Notes: generated by a model not told the origin, from the sequence alone. Positions 1 to 12,599 are shown, counted from the stretch's first letter. The stretch is DNA of 64,000 nucleotides from Bagarius yarrelli (GCA_005784505.1 VCAZ01000039.1:1866001-1930000); one strand, 5' to 3'. Program-made: numbers and translations.

Positions 1-292
1 TGTTTCAGTACATTGGCCACTAAGTGTTAACCAGAATGATTGGATGACTGTAGAATCTACCCAGCATTTTAGATCAGTTACAAAGAAATTTGCAATAAAA
101 AGATTTTTTTTTTTTTCTTCCGATGTATTTATAATCATCGTGACATCACCAGAGTTCAGCTCATAATAATATTAATGTGGTAACAATTTAGAATAATGGC
201 CTAAAGCTAACAAATAACTATGCAGGAAGTAATAGGTAGTACTATATTAACACTTAAATTAATGCTGTAAAGTAATAAAGAATCGAGATTAA

Positions 293-607
293 CTAGATAG
301 TTAACTAATCGATGACAAAGATAGTTAGCTAATTGATGACAAAGATAGTTAGCTAAACAATGGCAAAGATAGTTAGCTAATCAATGGCAAAGATAGTTAG
401 CTAATCGATGACAAAGATAGTTAGCTAAACAATGGCAAAGATAGTTAGCTAATCGATGACAAAGATAGTTAACTAATCGATGACAAAGATAGTTAGCTAA
501 TTGATGACAAAGATAGTTAGCTAAACAATGGCAAAGATAGTTAGCTAATCAATGATGAGGACAGTTAGCTAATTAATGACAAAGTTAGTTAGCTAATCGA
601 TGACAAA
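293..607. repeat. 24-bp minisatellite, 13 copies
   Basis: GATAGTTAGCTAA-type units recur at a strict 24-bp spacing from about 296 to 584. Units differ in a short variable part (ATCGATGACA, ATTGATGACA, AAACAATGGC, ATCAATGGC). The flanks are ordinary AT-rich DNA. Confidence 0.92.
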
Positions 608-1700
608 TGGATATGATCCTGACAACCTTATAATTGGATTTTTTTTTTGGTAATTATCCAATAACTAATAAAGAACCACCTTTGTTCTAAATTAGCTAAT
701 ACTTACTGCTTAGATAATCTCGCTTCTATATTAATTAACAGTATTAATCTAAGTGTTAATGTAGTACTACCAATTACTTCCTGTATACTATATATAGTTA
801 CTAGTGTACCATTAATGTTATAGTCCACTTTTATATGATTATACAGCTTTGGATATGATTCCTGGAGTCCTCCAGAGAGGATACACCCATCTTAAATGTC
901 CACAGCTCGAACGACGCCAATGGTCTCATGAATCATTTAGAGTTACTTGGCTTTGCACAAGAGTAAACGTTGAGACAAAAAAAAAAAAAACCTACACAGT
1001 GCTCTTCCTTTTGTTCGCATGTCTGTTTATTTATAGCTACTTAACATGAAGAAAAATCACCTGGAAGAGGTAATTTAGCAGTTTGCACTGAGTCTACCAG
1101 GACCCCTGACTGCATACTTAATTTGTTTAGCGATATTATAAAAGGAAGAGAGAGAAAGTATGTAAGAGCGAGAGAGAGAGACAGAGAGAGACCTTTATTT
1201 TCAATGCAGCTTATTGAGCTTTAATTGCTGGAACATGTGGTATCCTTTTTATTTATCTTCAGGCCAATATATATATATATATAGCTAATCACTTAAAAAA
1301 AACAATCAGGAAAGAAAAGTAGCACAAATGAGATATTAGTCAAGATGCTCTTGCTGCATTTTCACCATTCAGGAAAAAGCATCATTATAGTAAATTTTCC
1401 ATCCAGGTTAATAGTTTGCTGTTATCTATGTCGGTACCAGAGACCAAAAAAATGTCCATGTTCTACACTGAGTTTCTTTATTATGTGACACCTTACAGTG
1501 ATAAGTAAAGACTCAAATGGAAGTAGACACTTGGTTTATTTTATTTTTCTAGCATATCAGGGATGATATATTTAGAAAAAAATGTAATCAACAGTAATAT
1601 CCAATCCCTTACTGCTTGTTCATTTTATCCCCAAAATACTGTGTCCATAAAAGTGTCCAGACTAATTTAATATCAGACTGTTTATTAGTAGAAAAAACGT
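608..1700. other. AT-rich stretch without a recognised gene
   Basis: Only a short A run near 978, a GA-rich patch near 1148-1192 and a TA run near 1268 stand out. The open frame at 849-1049 crosses the A run and shows no codon structure or family resemblance. Confidence 0.5.
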
Positions 1701-1707
1701 AGGAAAC

Positions 1708-1865
1708 TAGTAGATCAGTGGTTAAGGACATGGCTTGCTGACTGGAAAATTGTGGGTTCAATGACCAGCATTACCAAGCTACCACTGCTGGGCCCCTGAG
1801 AAAGACCCTTAACCCTCAACTGCTTAGTCGATCTGGGTGTCTACCAAATACCAGAAATGTAAATC
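1708..1865 (+). mobile_element. tRNA-derived SINE, diverged
   Basis: It has an A-box-like GTGGTTAAGG, a degraded B box, the conserved centre GGGCCCCTGAG...CCCTTAACCC and a decayed end resembling GTCTGCCAAAT. Same family as the better copies at 24.5, 34.9 and 46.4 kb. Confidence 0.75.
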
Positions 1866-1907
1866 AACATCAATGTACTCTTAAAAATCATTAGCATTAT
1901 TTGTCAG

Positions 1908-2060
1908 AGGAGGTGGTGGCACATTGGCCTGCTATCTGGAAGATTGTTGGTTTAAATACCACTGCTGGGCCCCTGAGCCAGGCCCTTAACCCCTTATTGA
2001 GATACATGTAAGTCGCTCTGTATAAGTGCGTCTGCCAAATGCTGCAAATGTAAATGTAAT
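1908..2060 (+). mobile_element. tRNA-derived SINE, short copy
   Basis: The A-box region is decayed and a segment between the B-box region and the centre is deleted. The tail GTAAGTCGCTCTG...GTCTGCCAAATGC is well kept. It lies about 40 bp after another copy in the same direction. Confidence 0.8.
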
Positions 2061-3683
2061 TTATCCTGTCATGATGACATAAATGCTTGCGGTGCTCAAT
2101 GAAATGACAGTACAAACTATTACAATGCAGTCACATCTGAATAGAGTCCAAAAGCAGGCCAGATGGTGGACGTGATGATGCGGTTCAGTGAAGCGTTGTT
2201 AGATGACTCTAGGTAACCGGAAACATCTGGACACTACTGCGTACTGTGAAAGCCTCCTGCCAATAGCAACACGTTAAAGCAACTAGAAATCATTTTTATC
2301 CTTTTTCGACAATAAGTAATTATAACATCGTTTTCAGATTCACTATTTGGAAGTAAAGTCTGGAAAAGTATTTATTTAAATACCCGTCTAAGAGCTACAG
2401 GGTTGGGTTTTTTTTGCGTGTGTGTACCTTTAGAGCCCTGGGACACCATAAATATTGGAAAAAGCTTTCTGTGGTGAAGAAACACTCGGTTTTATCCTGG
2501 TAGTTTTCTCATGTTCAAGCCGGGATTTTTTGGCCCTATTAAAGCCCCTGGCATGTCCTTATACAGGAGAAAAAATGAATTGCAATGCACATGAAAATTA
2601 TTTTGCAATTTATTAGTAAGGAAGTGTCTATATGTATGCAGTGCTATTGGCACGGACTGTATACACTTTATTTCGATCTATTCTTTGGAGAAGTAAGCGC
2701 TTTATAAATTGGGGTCTGTGAAGCGAAACTAGAACCTTAGATTTGTTTTAGATTGCTACATTAGTGGAAATTGAACTCAAGGTATTATATTCATCGCTGA
2801 GTTCTTAAGAGTTTTAAGTGGATGCTTAGAGTAGCTGAAAAAAAGCCTTTTAAAAACCCCTAAAATATATAATTTACCCAATAAATAAAGCGTAAGTGGT
2901 AGTTTATTGGAGCTGTTGAACTCATTTGACTCTCGAGACTAATATGTAAATTGTTAGACTATGTTCATGTGCACAGCATATGTTCTGAGGGGGGCAGAAA
3001 TTAAAAGTAGTGCTAAAGATGGCGGCAAAAACGCTGACGTTATGTCATGCAAATGTTTTCTTTCGGAGGAATGATAATAGTAATCACCCACTGACCCCAT
3101 GAGCCACCTGTTCACCAGCTTATTCAGGCAATTATCCAATTAGCTAATCGTTTGATGGGAGTGTTTTGCATATAATCATACAGGCACAGGTTGGGATGAA
3201 TATCTGCTTGTTTTTGTTAGCATTCAGGACCATATTATCCTGACCAACTCTATTTGCCCCCAAACATGCAGGAAACCTATATATTGCCTACATATAACCT
3301 ACCAGCTGCTACAACTAACTATTTCAAAATTTGACTAATCAGGTCAGAGAACCAGTTGCCATTTTTTTTGCCCCTCCATCCCTTATGCTTTCTTGCATAG
3401 TTGAGTGTCTTAGCCTTATTTACCAGTTATAGCCAGACTTCTCTGGACAGAGGATAAGCGTAGCTGGGTCCTACTTGTTTCCGCCAGTTCATTGCTCATG
3501 TCACTGCTGGCCATCTTCCCATGTCAAAGGGAAATAAGTATTATCTTTCATCTGCTGCATTGAGTTCTCCAACCACTGCGTCTATGGTACTCAAGACTGA
3601 CTGTTTCCTGGTGCTTTTACAAAATAGTTGCCTCCTGCACAACTATTTGAACTATTTGTACATTTCAGGTAGCGAATGTGTTT
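2061..3683. other. No gene recognised
   Basis: Unique-looking AT-rich DNA. Open frames here are short, lack Kozak or splice context and match no family I know. Confidence 0.5.
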
Positions 3684-3879
3684 CATTTACATTTCTGGCG
3701 TTTGGCAGACGCTTTTATCCAGAGTGACTTACATTTATTTTCATTATACAACTGAGCAATTGAGGTTAAGTGACTTGCTCAGGGGCCCAGCTGTGATAAT
3801 TTGGTGGTACTGGGAATCAAACCCTATAATCTTCCGGTTAGCAGTCCAACACTTTAACTACTGAGCCACCACTTCCCCA
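3684..3879 (-). mobile_element. tRNA-derived SINE, near full length
   Basis: On the minus strand it reads A box (GTTAAAGTGTTGGACTGC), B-box region, GGGCCCCTGAGC centre, GTAAGTCACTCTGGATAAAAG and GTCTGCCAAACGCC tail. It explains the short plus-strand frames that overlap it. Confidence 0.88.
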
Positions 3880-4216
3880 AGGTACAGTAGTTTTAAACTA
3901 CTGTAAATGTAAAAATGATAATTGCTCTGCAATTATAAACAAATAAAAGATATATTTTTCAAAGCTTTTTTACTTTACAGCGTTTTTCCAAAACTGCATA
4001 GAATATTTGCACGGTATTGTAGATTAGAGCAGAGGAAAATACCGTAGGATGTAAAAACAACCCGCAGTTAGCAGTGTAAGTGGTTCGTTCTACATATTTT
4101 AGTGTAAAATGGCAAAAATGTGCCAAAACTGCAAAGCGAGAGCAATGATGTGTGCAGAGTGAGTGGAAAAGCATCGAAAAACTACACAAGTCATAAAATC
4201 TTGATGAGGATGAGCT

Positions 4217-4248
<32 letters not shown>

Positions 4249-5590
4249 CTACATCAGGTACTTCAGATAGCCGGCAGTAGGAAACTAAAGCTCTCATGGA
4301 CAGGGATTAGATTGGAATCTGAAGATTGTAAAAAAAAAAGACCAGGTGATGTTTTTTTGTCTCAGTTTTCAGGTGATTTTGCGTATAGAGGTGTACTGCA
4401 GAGCCAAGCGAGCAGATCAGGAGCTGTCCACACAAACGGGTGCTGAAATCTAATGTAACCATCCACCATTATAGTGGGTTTTAGGGTTTCTTTTTTTTTT
4501 TTTTTTGCATTTCAGAATAAATTCTTTCCTATTATTGTTAAGCGCTGGAAGAAAAAAAAAAAAGTCAACAATTTTGATCGCATGTTTTGGGTTTTTTTTC
4601 ACTCTAAATCAATCACACGAAATTTCGGCATCCTGCACATTTATAATGACTAAACAATTCTCTCAAACTGTTTTTTCCGTGATTGAAAAATAGAAATAAA
4701 TAAATAATTAAAGCAGTTCATGAGAAGAAAATACTCGCCAATGGCACCCTTTTCCAGATCTAATTGTAGATTTTTTGTAGAATTGTTTTTTAAATTTTAT
4801 TCAGTAATAAATGTCAAACCGGCTTTTTTTTTGCTGTACAAAATACAAACATCATAAAAAAGTGAGTTTTGTGGAAAAGGTAAAAACTGAAATCTATATT
4901 AAAATAATACTATTGAATAAATACTCTGAGAATAATTTATTTTTAAGAGCAGTTTATTAACCCCAGGAGACAGCATAGAGCAGCATGTTTTTTTTCCTTT
5001 TTCTCCAAACAAAGACTTAATTGCGTCTCGATCGATTCGCTCTGGTCCGATATTTTTATTCAAAATTCTCAGCTCTGGGCTGGATGTCTTTTTTTCCTGC
5101 TGTAATCTTGTCTAAGCTGATTACGAAAGTCCCCAACGCCTCCAATGTGTCTGGCACAGGACAACATTCAAATACTAGACAAAGAGAAAAGTGTGCCGAG
5201 CTAAAACAAGTCTGAAATTGCAGAGGAACCGAGTGAAGGAATGTGCTCAGCGGTACGATCTTCTGCCAAAACCCAACTATTAAATGAATGTTTGCACGTT
5301 TTTCCCCCCACAACTCTGCCAAGCATACGCTTCACTGGAAGATACAAACCCGCAGCTACAGTATCAACTGCCCCGGGGACTCGTGGTTATGGCAAACCCG
5401 AGGAACAAAGTGGCAATTAAAGCAAAAAAAGTGATAATAAGAGAAGGCTGATGCCGCATGCAGGCAAAGCAAGCAATTACCACACAAGTGAAAGAAGCCT
5501 ACTGTGTTTCTCTGGCAGCGCTCCCAGCTCCATGCTCCTACGTCTGGTGTAAAGTCGGTCGCGGGGAGAGCGTGTGTGTGTGTGCGCGCA
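3880..5590. other. Unassigned sequence with A and T homopolymers
   Basis: Holds a 27-nt A run (about 4221-4247) and several T runs of 8-17. From about 5330 it becomes richer in G+C. No exon could be supported. Confidence 0.45.
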
Positions 5591-5640
5591 TCTGTGAGTG
5601 CAAGAGACAGAGTGTGTGTGTGTGTGTGTGTGTGTGAGTG
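5563..5640. repeat. (TG)n microsatellite
   Basis: TG/TGTGCG dinucleotide runs interrupted near 5585-5612 by non-repeat bases; the longest pure stretch is at about 5611-5635. Confidence 0.9.
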
Positions 5641-5747
5641 TGTTTGCGTGTGCGCGCCTCGTGTGTAAAGAACACCTCTCCGTTTCTCTGCAGCTGAAAC
5701 CGAGTGAAAGGGAAGGAGTAAAGATAGTGAGGATGCACGTGTGTGTG

Positions 5748-5749
<2 letters not shown>

Positions 5750-5811
<62 letters not shown>

Positions 5812-5965
5812 AGGTGTGACTAACAGCTATGTTAAATACTTCATATCGCATAGCGAAAAGTATCATCAGGGATAAGATAAAGAAGCTGAAAGAGAATAAA
5901 AACTGAAAAGAAAAGAAAAAAGGGAAGAAAAGAAAGAAAGGAAGAGAAAAGCAAAAAAGTGGACA
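5750..5965. repeat. Purine-only block with (GA)n microsatellite
   Basis: An almost pure (GA)n run at about 5753-5809 is followed, after 50 ordinary bases, by A/G-only sequence rich in GAAAAGAAA. It is the first of three strand-biased blocks. Confidence 0.85.
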
Positions 5966-6056
5966 TGAAGGGGAAAAAAGGGTGGAGGACTGACAGGAGA
6001 GCGTGCCATAATTAGTTTATACTCTTACCGAGAAAATAGATTAAGCAGATGACATT

Positions 6057-6462
6057 TTGTCCTCCACTCCATCTCTCATTTCTTTTCCTTTTCTTCCTCT
6101 CTTTTATTCTTTGTCTCCTTCTTGTTTTTTAATGTGCATTTGCTCGTTCTTCATTTTTTTGTCTTCTTTCATGTTCTCTCTCTCTTTTACTTCCTTTCTA
6201 TTTCACACACTGGCACTTACTCTTTTCTTCCTTTTTTACAATTTAATTTGATTGGATTCAATTTCTTTCTTTCTTTTTTTCTTTTCTTTTCTTTTCTTCT
6301 CTTGTCTTGTCTTTTCCTGTCTATCACTTTTTCTAACCTTTTTCACTATTCTTTTTTCCATTTATTGTTTGTCTGTTTCTTATTCATTTTTACACTATTT
6401 TTCTCCTCTTATCTTTTGTCCTGCGTTTCTTTTAAGTTTCTTTTTTCCTTTCCCCTCTCTTA

Positions 6463-6493
<31 letters not shown>

Positions 6494-6565
6494 ACTCTCT
6501 CTTTTTCTTTATCTTACCTCTGTCTCTTTCTCTCTCATTTTCTTTCTCTCTCCCCATCCCATCCC
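6057..6565. repeat. Pyrimidine-rich block (CT/TTTC/TTTTC)
   Basis: About 500 bp consist mostly of C and T on the plus strand, with TTTTC units near 6270-6310 and a (CT)n run at about 6463-6487. The open frames here encode only Phe/Leu/Ser runs and are low-complexity artefacts. Confidence 0.9.
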
Positions 6566-6897
6566 ATACATGCAGGTGTTTTTTTTGCTGTGCAGTCACT
6601 CTCTTCCTCCTCCTGCACTCTAATTATTTGACCCATACATTTTTTTGTTGCACCTCCATCAGCGGCTCTCCGGCAGGTGAAACTCTCCTGTCGCTGCTTC
6701 TGCTGATGAAGTTCACACAGGGTTTTCAGGCCAAACTGCTTGACAAGCAGCACTCGAACCCCTGCCTTATTTCCATAGCGACCGCAGGAAATAGAGCCAG
6801 CTAGAAATCCTGCATCCTCGTGCTGCAGAATGCACCACATGCACTATTCAAGCGCCCAGTGTTTGGACATCTGCGGTAAAAAATTATAAAGGAGAGG
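6566..6897. other. Normal-complexity island between strand-biased blocks
   Basis: About 250 bp of higher G+C sequence (6640-6850) sits between the pyrimidine and purine blocks. It has no supported coding frame; it could be a non-coding exon or a repeat fragment. Confidence 0.4.
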
Positions 6898-6972
6898 ATG
6901 CATATCCAAAAGGAGAGAGAGAGTGAGAGAGAGAGAGAAAGAGAGAGAGAGAGAATAAAAATAAGAGGGAAT

Positions 6973-7012
<40 letters not shown>

Positions 7013-7776
7013 TATGAGGAAATAAGAGAGAGTAAGAGAAAGAGAGACAGAGAGAGACAGAGATAGAAATAAGAGGGAATGAGAGAGAGAGATAGAGAGA
7101 GAGAAGGGGACAGAGATAGAAATAAGAGAGAATGAGAGAGAGATAGAGAAAGGGGGGGGACAGAGATAGAAATAAGAGGGAATGAGAGAGAGAGATAGAG
7201 AGAGAGAGACAGAAACAGAGATAGAGAGGATGGGAATGAGAGAGAGAGATAGGAAGAGAGAGAGACAGAAACAGAGATAGAGAGGATGGGAATAAGAGAG
7301 TAAGAGAAAGAGAGAGAGAGAAAGAGAGAGAGGGAGCCAGAGAGAGACAGAGATAGAAATAAGAGGGAATGAGAGAGAGAAGGGGACAGAGATAGAAATA
7401 AGAGGGAATGAGAGAGAGATAGAGAGAGGGGGGGACAGAGATAGAAATAAAAGAGGAATGAGAGAGAGAGAGAGAGAGAGACAGAAACAGAGATAGAGAG
7501 GATGGGAATAAGAGAGTAAGAGAAAGAGAGAGAGAGAGAAGGGGACAGAGATAGAAATAAGAGGGAATGAGAGAGAGATAGAGAGAGGGGGGGACAGAGA
7601 TAGAAATAAAAGAGGAATGAGAGAGAGAGAGAGATAGAGACAGAAACAGAGATAGAGAGGATGGGAATAAGAGAGTAAGAGAAAGAGAGAGAGCGAGAAG
7701 GGGACAGAGATAGAAATAAGAGGGAATGAGAGAGAGATAGAGAGAGGGGGGACAGAGATAGAAATAAAAGGGGAAT

Positions 7777-7808
<32 letters not shown>

Positions 7809-7935
7809 CAGAAACAGAGATAGAGAGGATGGAATTAGAGAGTAAGAGAAAGAGAGAGAGAGAGGAAAAAGAGACAGAGATGGAGAGAAAGGGAATAAGA
7901 GAGTAAGAGAGAGAGAGAAAGAGGGAGAAGGATTT
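6898..7935. repeat. 1-kb purine-only GA satellite with higher-order units
   Basis: Nearly every base is A or G (with scattered T and C in GATA/GACA). Blocks such as GACAGAGATAGAAATAAG and ACAGAAACAGAGATAGAG alternate; the latter recurs at 7209, 7265, 7481, 7639 and 7808, so the last three give a period of about 158-169 bp. Confidence 0.92.
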
Positions 7936-8228
7936 TTTTAAAGAATAAATATCTCTCTGAAAATTAAGTTTAGAGAAACTATTTGTTCGCTCCTGTTTAT
8001 TTATTATTTTCCGCTAATCAGATCTTCTTTGTGTATCGCTCGGTTAATCATAGCTTTGATGGGGTGTGTGATGCAATATTGTGTTGGAATGTGTAGGATT
8101 TTTACTGGAAATGTCACTATCCCTGAGGGGAGGAATAACATTTCTACCATGTTGTCTTCATTCTAGACCTACAATCACTGTAAGATTGGTTTGAGAAGGA
8201 AAAAATGGACCTATAAATCGTTTTTTCC

Positions 8229-8238
<10 letters not shown>

Positions 8239-8291
<53 letters not shown>
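8239..8291. repeat. 53-nt poly-G run
   Basis: Fifty-three consecutive G follow a T-rich stretch. The minus-strand frame through it encodes only polyproline and is not a gene. Confidence 0.95.
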
Positions 8292-8292
<1 letters not shown>

Positions 8293-9156
8293 CCCCAGAG
8301 GTGTACTTTTTGTCCATTCCTCAAACCAGCATCCTGTGGACAAGCATCGATGTAAAATTACAGCAATTGAAACCAGTCTCTCAAAGCCGCAATTGCTCTG
8401 ATCTAATAGAACGGAAGGTGTGATTTTTTACAGCATGACTACCGCAATCAGAAGACTACACACACACACACACCAGAAAAACGGTCTGAACTTTTTTTCA
8501 TGATTGTCCCTTTAAGGAGGAAGATTTTTCATATAAGTTGTTTGCATCCATGAGGCATTTAGGGAAAAAGATAAATTATTGTTATTACTTATTATTATTT
8601 TACTTATTTTATTATTACTTACTTATTTACCCTATTATAAGTTACCCTATTATAAGTATAAAAGAACTATACAACTCTCCACGACACATTGAACAGATAA
8701 ACAAATGTGAAACGAGGGTGTGATGTGTCCTCTCTGTAGAACCAGATTATTTTTCAGTACGAAATGTCCTCAGGAGACTAAATGACTTCCATGTATTTAT
8801 AAACACCAGCATGTCATTTTTATCTATTTAAAATTAGATCGCATGTAACGGAACTCTCTCGTCTGCTTTTGCCTTTTTTACCGTCCTTCTTTAACCTTTA
8901 CATACTGTTCATACTTTATACCTTAACCCGGACCAAGAATACGCTCATAATAAACCTCTAAACTAAATTATAATCTACAGATCTTTTTTTTTTATTTATA
9001 AATAGCCATCTGACACGAACAAATACATAAACAATGTTTTCAGAGAGCGGAAAGAATCATCTACTATCAAATGTGCTGTCTGTAACGGAATGCCAGTCTG
9101 GTTAGTTGAACCCAGATGGGTGGGTTTATTGAGCAACCAATTAGATAAAGGATAAT
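8292..9156. other. No gene recognised
   Basis: Contains a short (CA)n at about 8459-8473 and AT-rich sequence with TTATTA runs near 8577-8630. Nothing else supportable. Confidence 0.5.
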
Positions 9157-9350
9157 CGGAAGTTGTAGTTCAGTGGTTAATGTGTTGGACTGCTAACTGG
9201 AAGATCAGGATTTGATTCTCAGCACCACCAAGTTGCCACCGTTGGTCCCCTTAGCACGGCCTTTAACCCCTAATTGCTCAGTTGTATAAAAGAGATAAAT
9301 GTAAGTCGCTCTGGATAAGGACGTCTGCCAAATGCTGTTAATGTAAATGT
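9157..9350 (+). mobile_element. tRNA-derived SINE, full length
   Basis: A box (CAGTGGTTAATGTGTTGGAC), B-box-like GATTTGATTCTC, central CCTTTAACCCCTAATTGCTC and tail GTAAGTCGCTCTGGATAAGG...GTCTGCCAAATGCTG are all present. Confidence 0.9.
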
Positions 9351-11084
9351 TATGGAGATTTAGCAGGATTATATTGGCTACCGGAGACCAGCAGAGAACG
9401 TCAGCATGAACGAGAGACGTGGGACCGGAGGACACAGGAACCGGAAAAATAGGTTCTTCTTTTCAAGAACCTATGTCCTCCGGCCCCGAACCCTTAACTT
9501 CTGGCTCAGTGGATCCATTCCTTTACACACACACCAATGTACGGTTTCACAATTTTAAGATTCCCACCATTTTTCTTGATTTTGATAGTTATGAGTCAAA
9601 AAAAAGCTTCAATAAACAAAAATAAATGTACAAAAGTGTAATATTTCCAAATATTTTCAGTTTTGTGTTACTTTAGGGAAAAAATGACATTTAGGGACAT
9701 TTAGGGGATTTTTATTGATGTCAAAAAACTTTACGTAAGAGTTAAGTTGATAAATAAGACGAGATTTTGTCACATTACAAAGTCAATACAAGACTTTTAG
9801 ATGCATTATTAAGAAAGACTTCTTATATCTCCCTATTCAACGTATCCCCCTAACAACGTTGTTTCAATTACGTAAAAATTCCTTGTTTTTAATTAGGGCT
9901 CTACAATGTTATACAGTATATCCACCACATTTACTATGGTTACCGTTACCATGGAGACCACAAGATGGAAGAAGCAGTGCGTGTAGCGGAAACAAAAAAA
10001 AAAACCAAATCAATAATGTCCGACCAATCAGATTCAAGAATTTAAAAGCACATTTTAGCTCAGACCGCTGAAATAAAAAAATTAAGCTTTATAGATGGAG
10101 GGAAATGCAGACTTTCTGTACAGCAGAACTTTGTTCTGTGAATATCTTTATGCTGTATCAAATTTTACTGGGTTTCATACTTTTTTTTTTTGTTTATCTA
10201 TTTAACTAATTTGCAAATCAATCGTAACGTCCCGAGACCGGAACGTCTCCGAGCTTCTCGTGTCTTCTCGTCTTCCCATTAATTTGAATGCATGTGAGCC
10301 CAGAGATCTCAGCTCTCCTTACATGCCTTGCCTCCAATCCTGATCTCGTTTAGTATTCAGCATAAGCAGGTCAGCGCTGAGAAATATTTTCACTCGGTAA
10401 CGAGTCACATGCATCTGCACCCGGATACGAGCGCCAGGCATGAAGTGTGTGTGTATATAGGCCATGTATGCATTTGCACAAATTAGCCTTGATCAGTTTT
10501 GATCTCTGTCCACTAAAGGCAAAATTATTTATTCATCCTTTTTATCAAATCACATTCAACTGGGTGTCATCCGTGCAGTGCTTTTGCTGAACGATGAAAT
10601 GATGCAGTGGAGGAAGTGAGTGATTCAAACAAGAAATAAATGAATGGTGGAATAAAGGAATCGAACAAAATGAACGATTAAAAATAAAAAGATTCAATTA
10701 TCCAATTGATCGCGGATTAATAATTATCAGCTTTCATCTTATTTTACTAGATTACATTATTGGCTTATTAAAATGAATTTAAATACATTAATTGATTAAT
10801 TAAACGAAGTGTTCACGGCAATCAAAAATCGATAATAAGAAAAACACTTGTTTAAGATTGAGAACAAATTATCCTTTAAAACAATTTATAAATAATGATT
10901 AACCTCAGATAATCAATCACATCACATTAAGTTCATTCCAGCCCATTAAAACTACACAAAAGCTCAACATTTAAATATATTCGTGAACCCTTGTAATCCA
11001 CCAATCACGCTTGAAACAGGCTTTTGCCCTAAAACATTTATTATTGATTAGACATCTGGAGTCGGGTCAAAATTTTTTTTTTAC
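9351..11084. other. No gene recognised
   Basis: Mostly unique AT-rich DNA. The frame 9419-9625 contains a short imperfect inverted repeat (AGGTTCTT/AAGAACCT) but no domain. Confidence 0.45.
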
Positions 11085-11770
11085 ATCTTCTTTTAAATCC
11101 AACCCGTATTCGATATCTATATTTACACTTTACACAGCAAAACGACCCAATGTAGATGTACTAACCAGAAAAGAAAGTAAAAACGACTTAATAATAATTA
11201 TTGGGCGCAATGGACCAAGACGAAATTAGTATTTTGCACCTGTTGATAGGTCGGCAAAATAATGCTAAGCAAAAAAAAAAAAGAGAGAGAGCCGCTGTAC
11301 AGCCTGGGCGACTGTAGCATTGATCGTTAAGATTCTTGTATCTTTTTTTTTTTTTGATAGTGTGTTAATTTTTCTTTAAAAGAACAAAAAAAAAATTTTT
11401 ATTGGTTGACGTGATTGAAGGGAAAGGGAAGTAAAATCGGAATAAACGAAGATGAAATGATGGTTTAATATTTTGCTTACGTATTATATTTAAAAGGTCG
11501 GCAAAACAACACAGTCTTTAGGCGGAGAAAAAAAAACAGGACCCTTGTTGCAGCCTGGACGAATGTAGCATTAATATATATATATTGCTGTTGGTGTCCA
11601 CCTGAGTTGACGTCATGCGTCATTGAGGCTTATTCAATGACGTACAAACTGTTGAAAATCTGATCTGTCTGTTTACATGGCAGACGCTAATGCATGTATG
11701 ATTCATATTCTATTTATTTCCACATACGAATGAGAACTAAAACCAATCCAGAAATATCGGAATCCATGTG
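11085..11770 (+). repeat. Dispersed repeat, copy A
   Basis: Segments such as AACCCGTATTCGATATCTA, TTTACAC(T/C)(T/C)TACACAGCAAAAC, TTGCTGTTGGTGTCCACC and TCTGATCTGTCTGTTTACATG recur in the same order at 13655-14055. Copy A has extra internal sequence. Probably a non-autonomous DNA element; the family is not identified. Confidence 0.7.
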
Positions 11771-12599
11771 CTTTTTTTTTTTGACCTGATCGTTATATCC
11801 GATCTGTGCCAAATTGGAGGGAAAAATCGGAATTGGTTCACTTGATCCATACGGTCTAAATGCATCCTTACTCGCTTTTAAAAGCATGTTTTAATAGTCA
11901 ATTTATACATCTGAATCATTTAAGCGATCCTTAAATTTCCCTGCTATAGTGCTGGTGAAGATAAATTATTAAAAAGCAACAGCGAAAAAAAGGAGACACT
12001 ACTTTGATGCCGAAGTGATGTGATGGTACTCTGGTAATGGCTTTGTACTAAATCTACTTCATCACTGTCTGCACTTTCCGCTTAGGTTATAATGACAGAA
12101 AAACCTTGCTGTTCTGTTCCCCTTCAGCTCAGTAGCTCTCATCTGCATCGCCTTGTTTTCCTCCATTCGCTTCAACGCTGCGGGCTACAAAAACCAGTCG
12201 TACCTATTATAGCAGCACAATGCAGGTATGCTGGACAGGACCAGGGTTAAAAAACAACAATGTGTACCCTGATGGCTTAGAATTCCAGCTCTTTTAAAGG
12301 CTTGTATTTGCCCAGGCTCAATGATCTAAGTTGATCATTTGCATGATAATATGGACATACAGCATATGATAGGTTTACATGAGTCACATGGTGACGACCC
12401 CTATTTTTTAGGGAATTCTTCAAACCAAAAGTAAAACGTACTAATATTTAGCTAAAATGCTACTGTTATACTAACAATTAAAGTTGTCTAAACTGTTGGG
12501 TCGCTGATTAAAAGGTTATGAGTTTAAATCTCAGAATTACCCATATGCCCATGCTGTTAACTAATTAGTGTATAAATAAATTAAAATACTTTTTTTATT

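Noticed and set aside
4120..4446. 108-codon plus-strand frame
   Set aside because: It crosses a 27-nt A run giving polylysine, and has no domain or splice support.
5477..5866. Frames with Ser-Leu and Thr-His runs
   Set aside because: Direct products of (GA)n and (TG)n microsatellites.
6122..6631. 169-codon plus-strand frame, Phe/Leu/Ser rich
   Set aside because: Pyrimidine-only DNA rarely forms stop codons; composition explains the open frame.
8158..8343. Polyproline frame on minus strand
   Set aside because: Translation of the G homopolymer.
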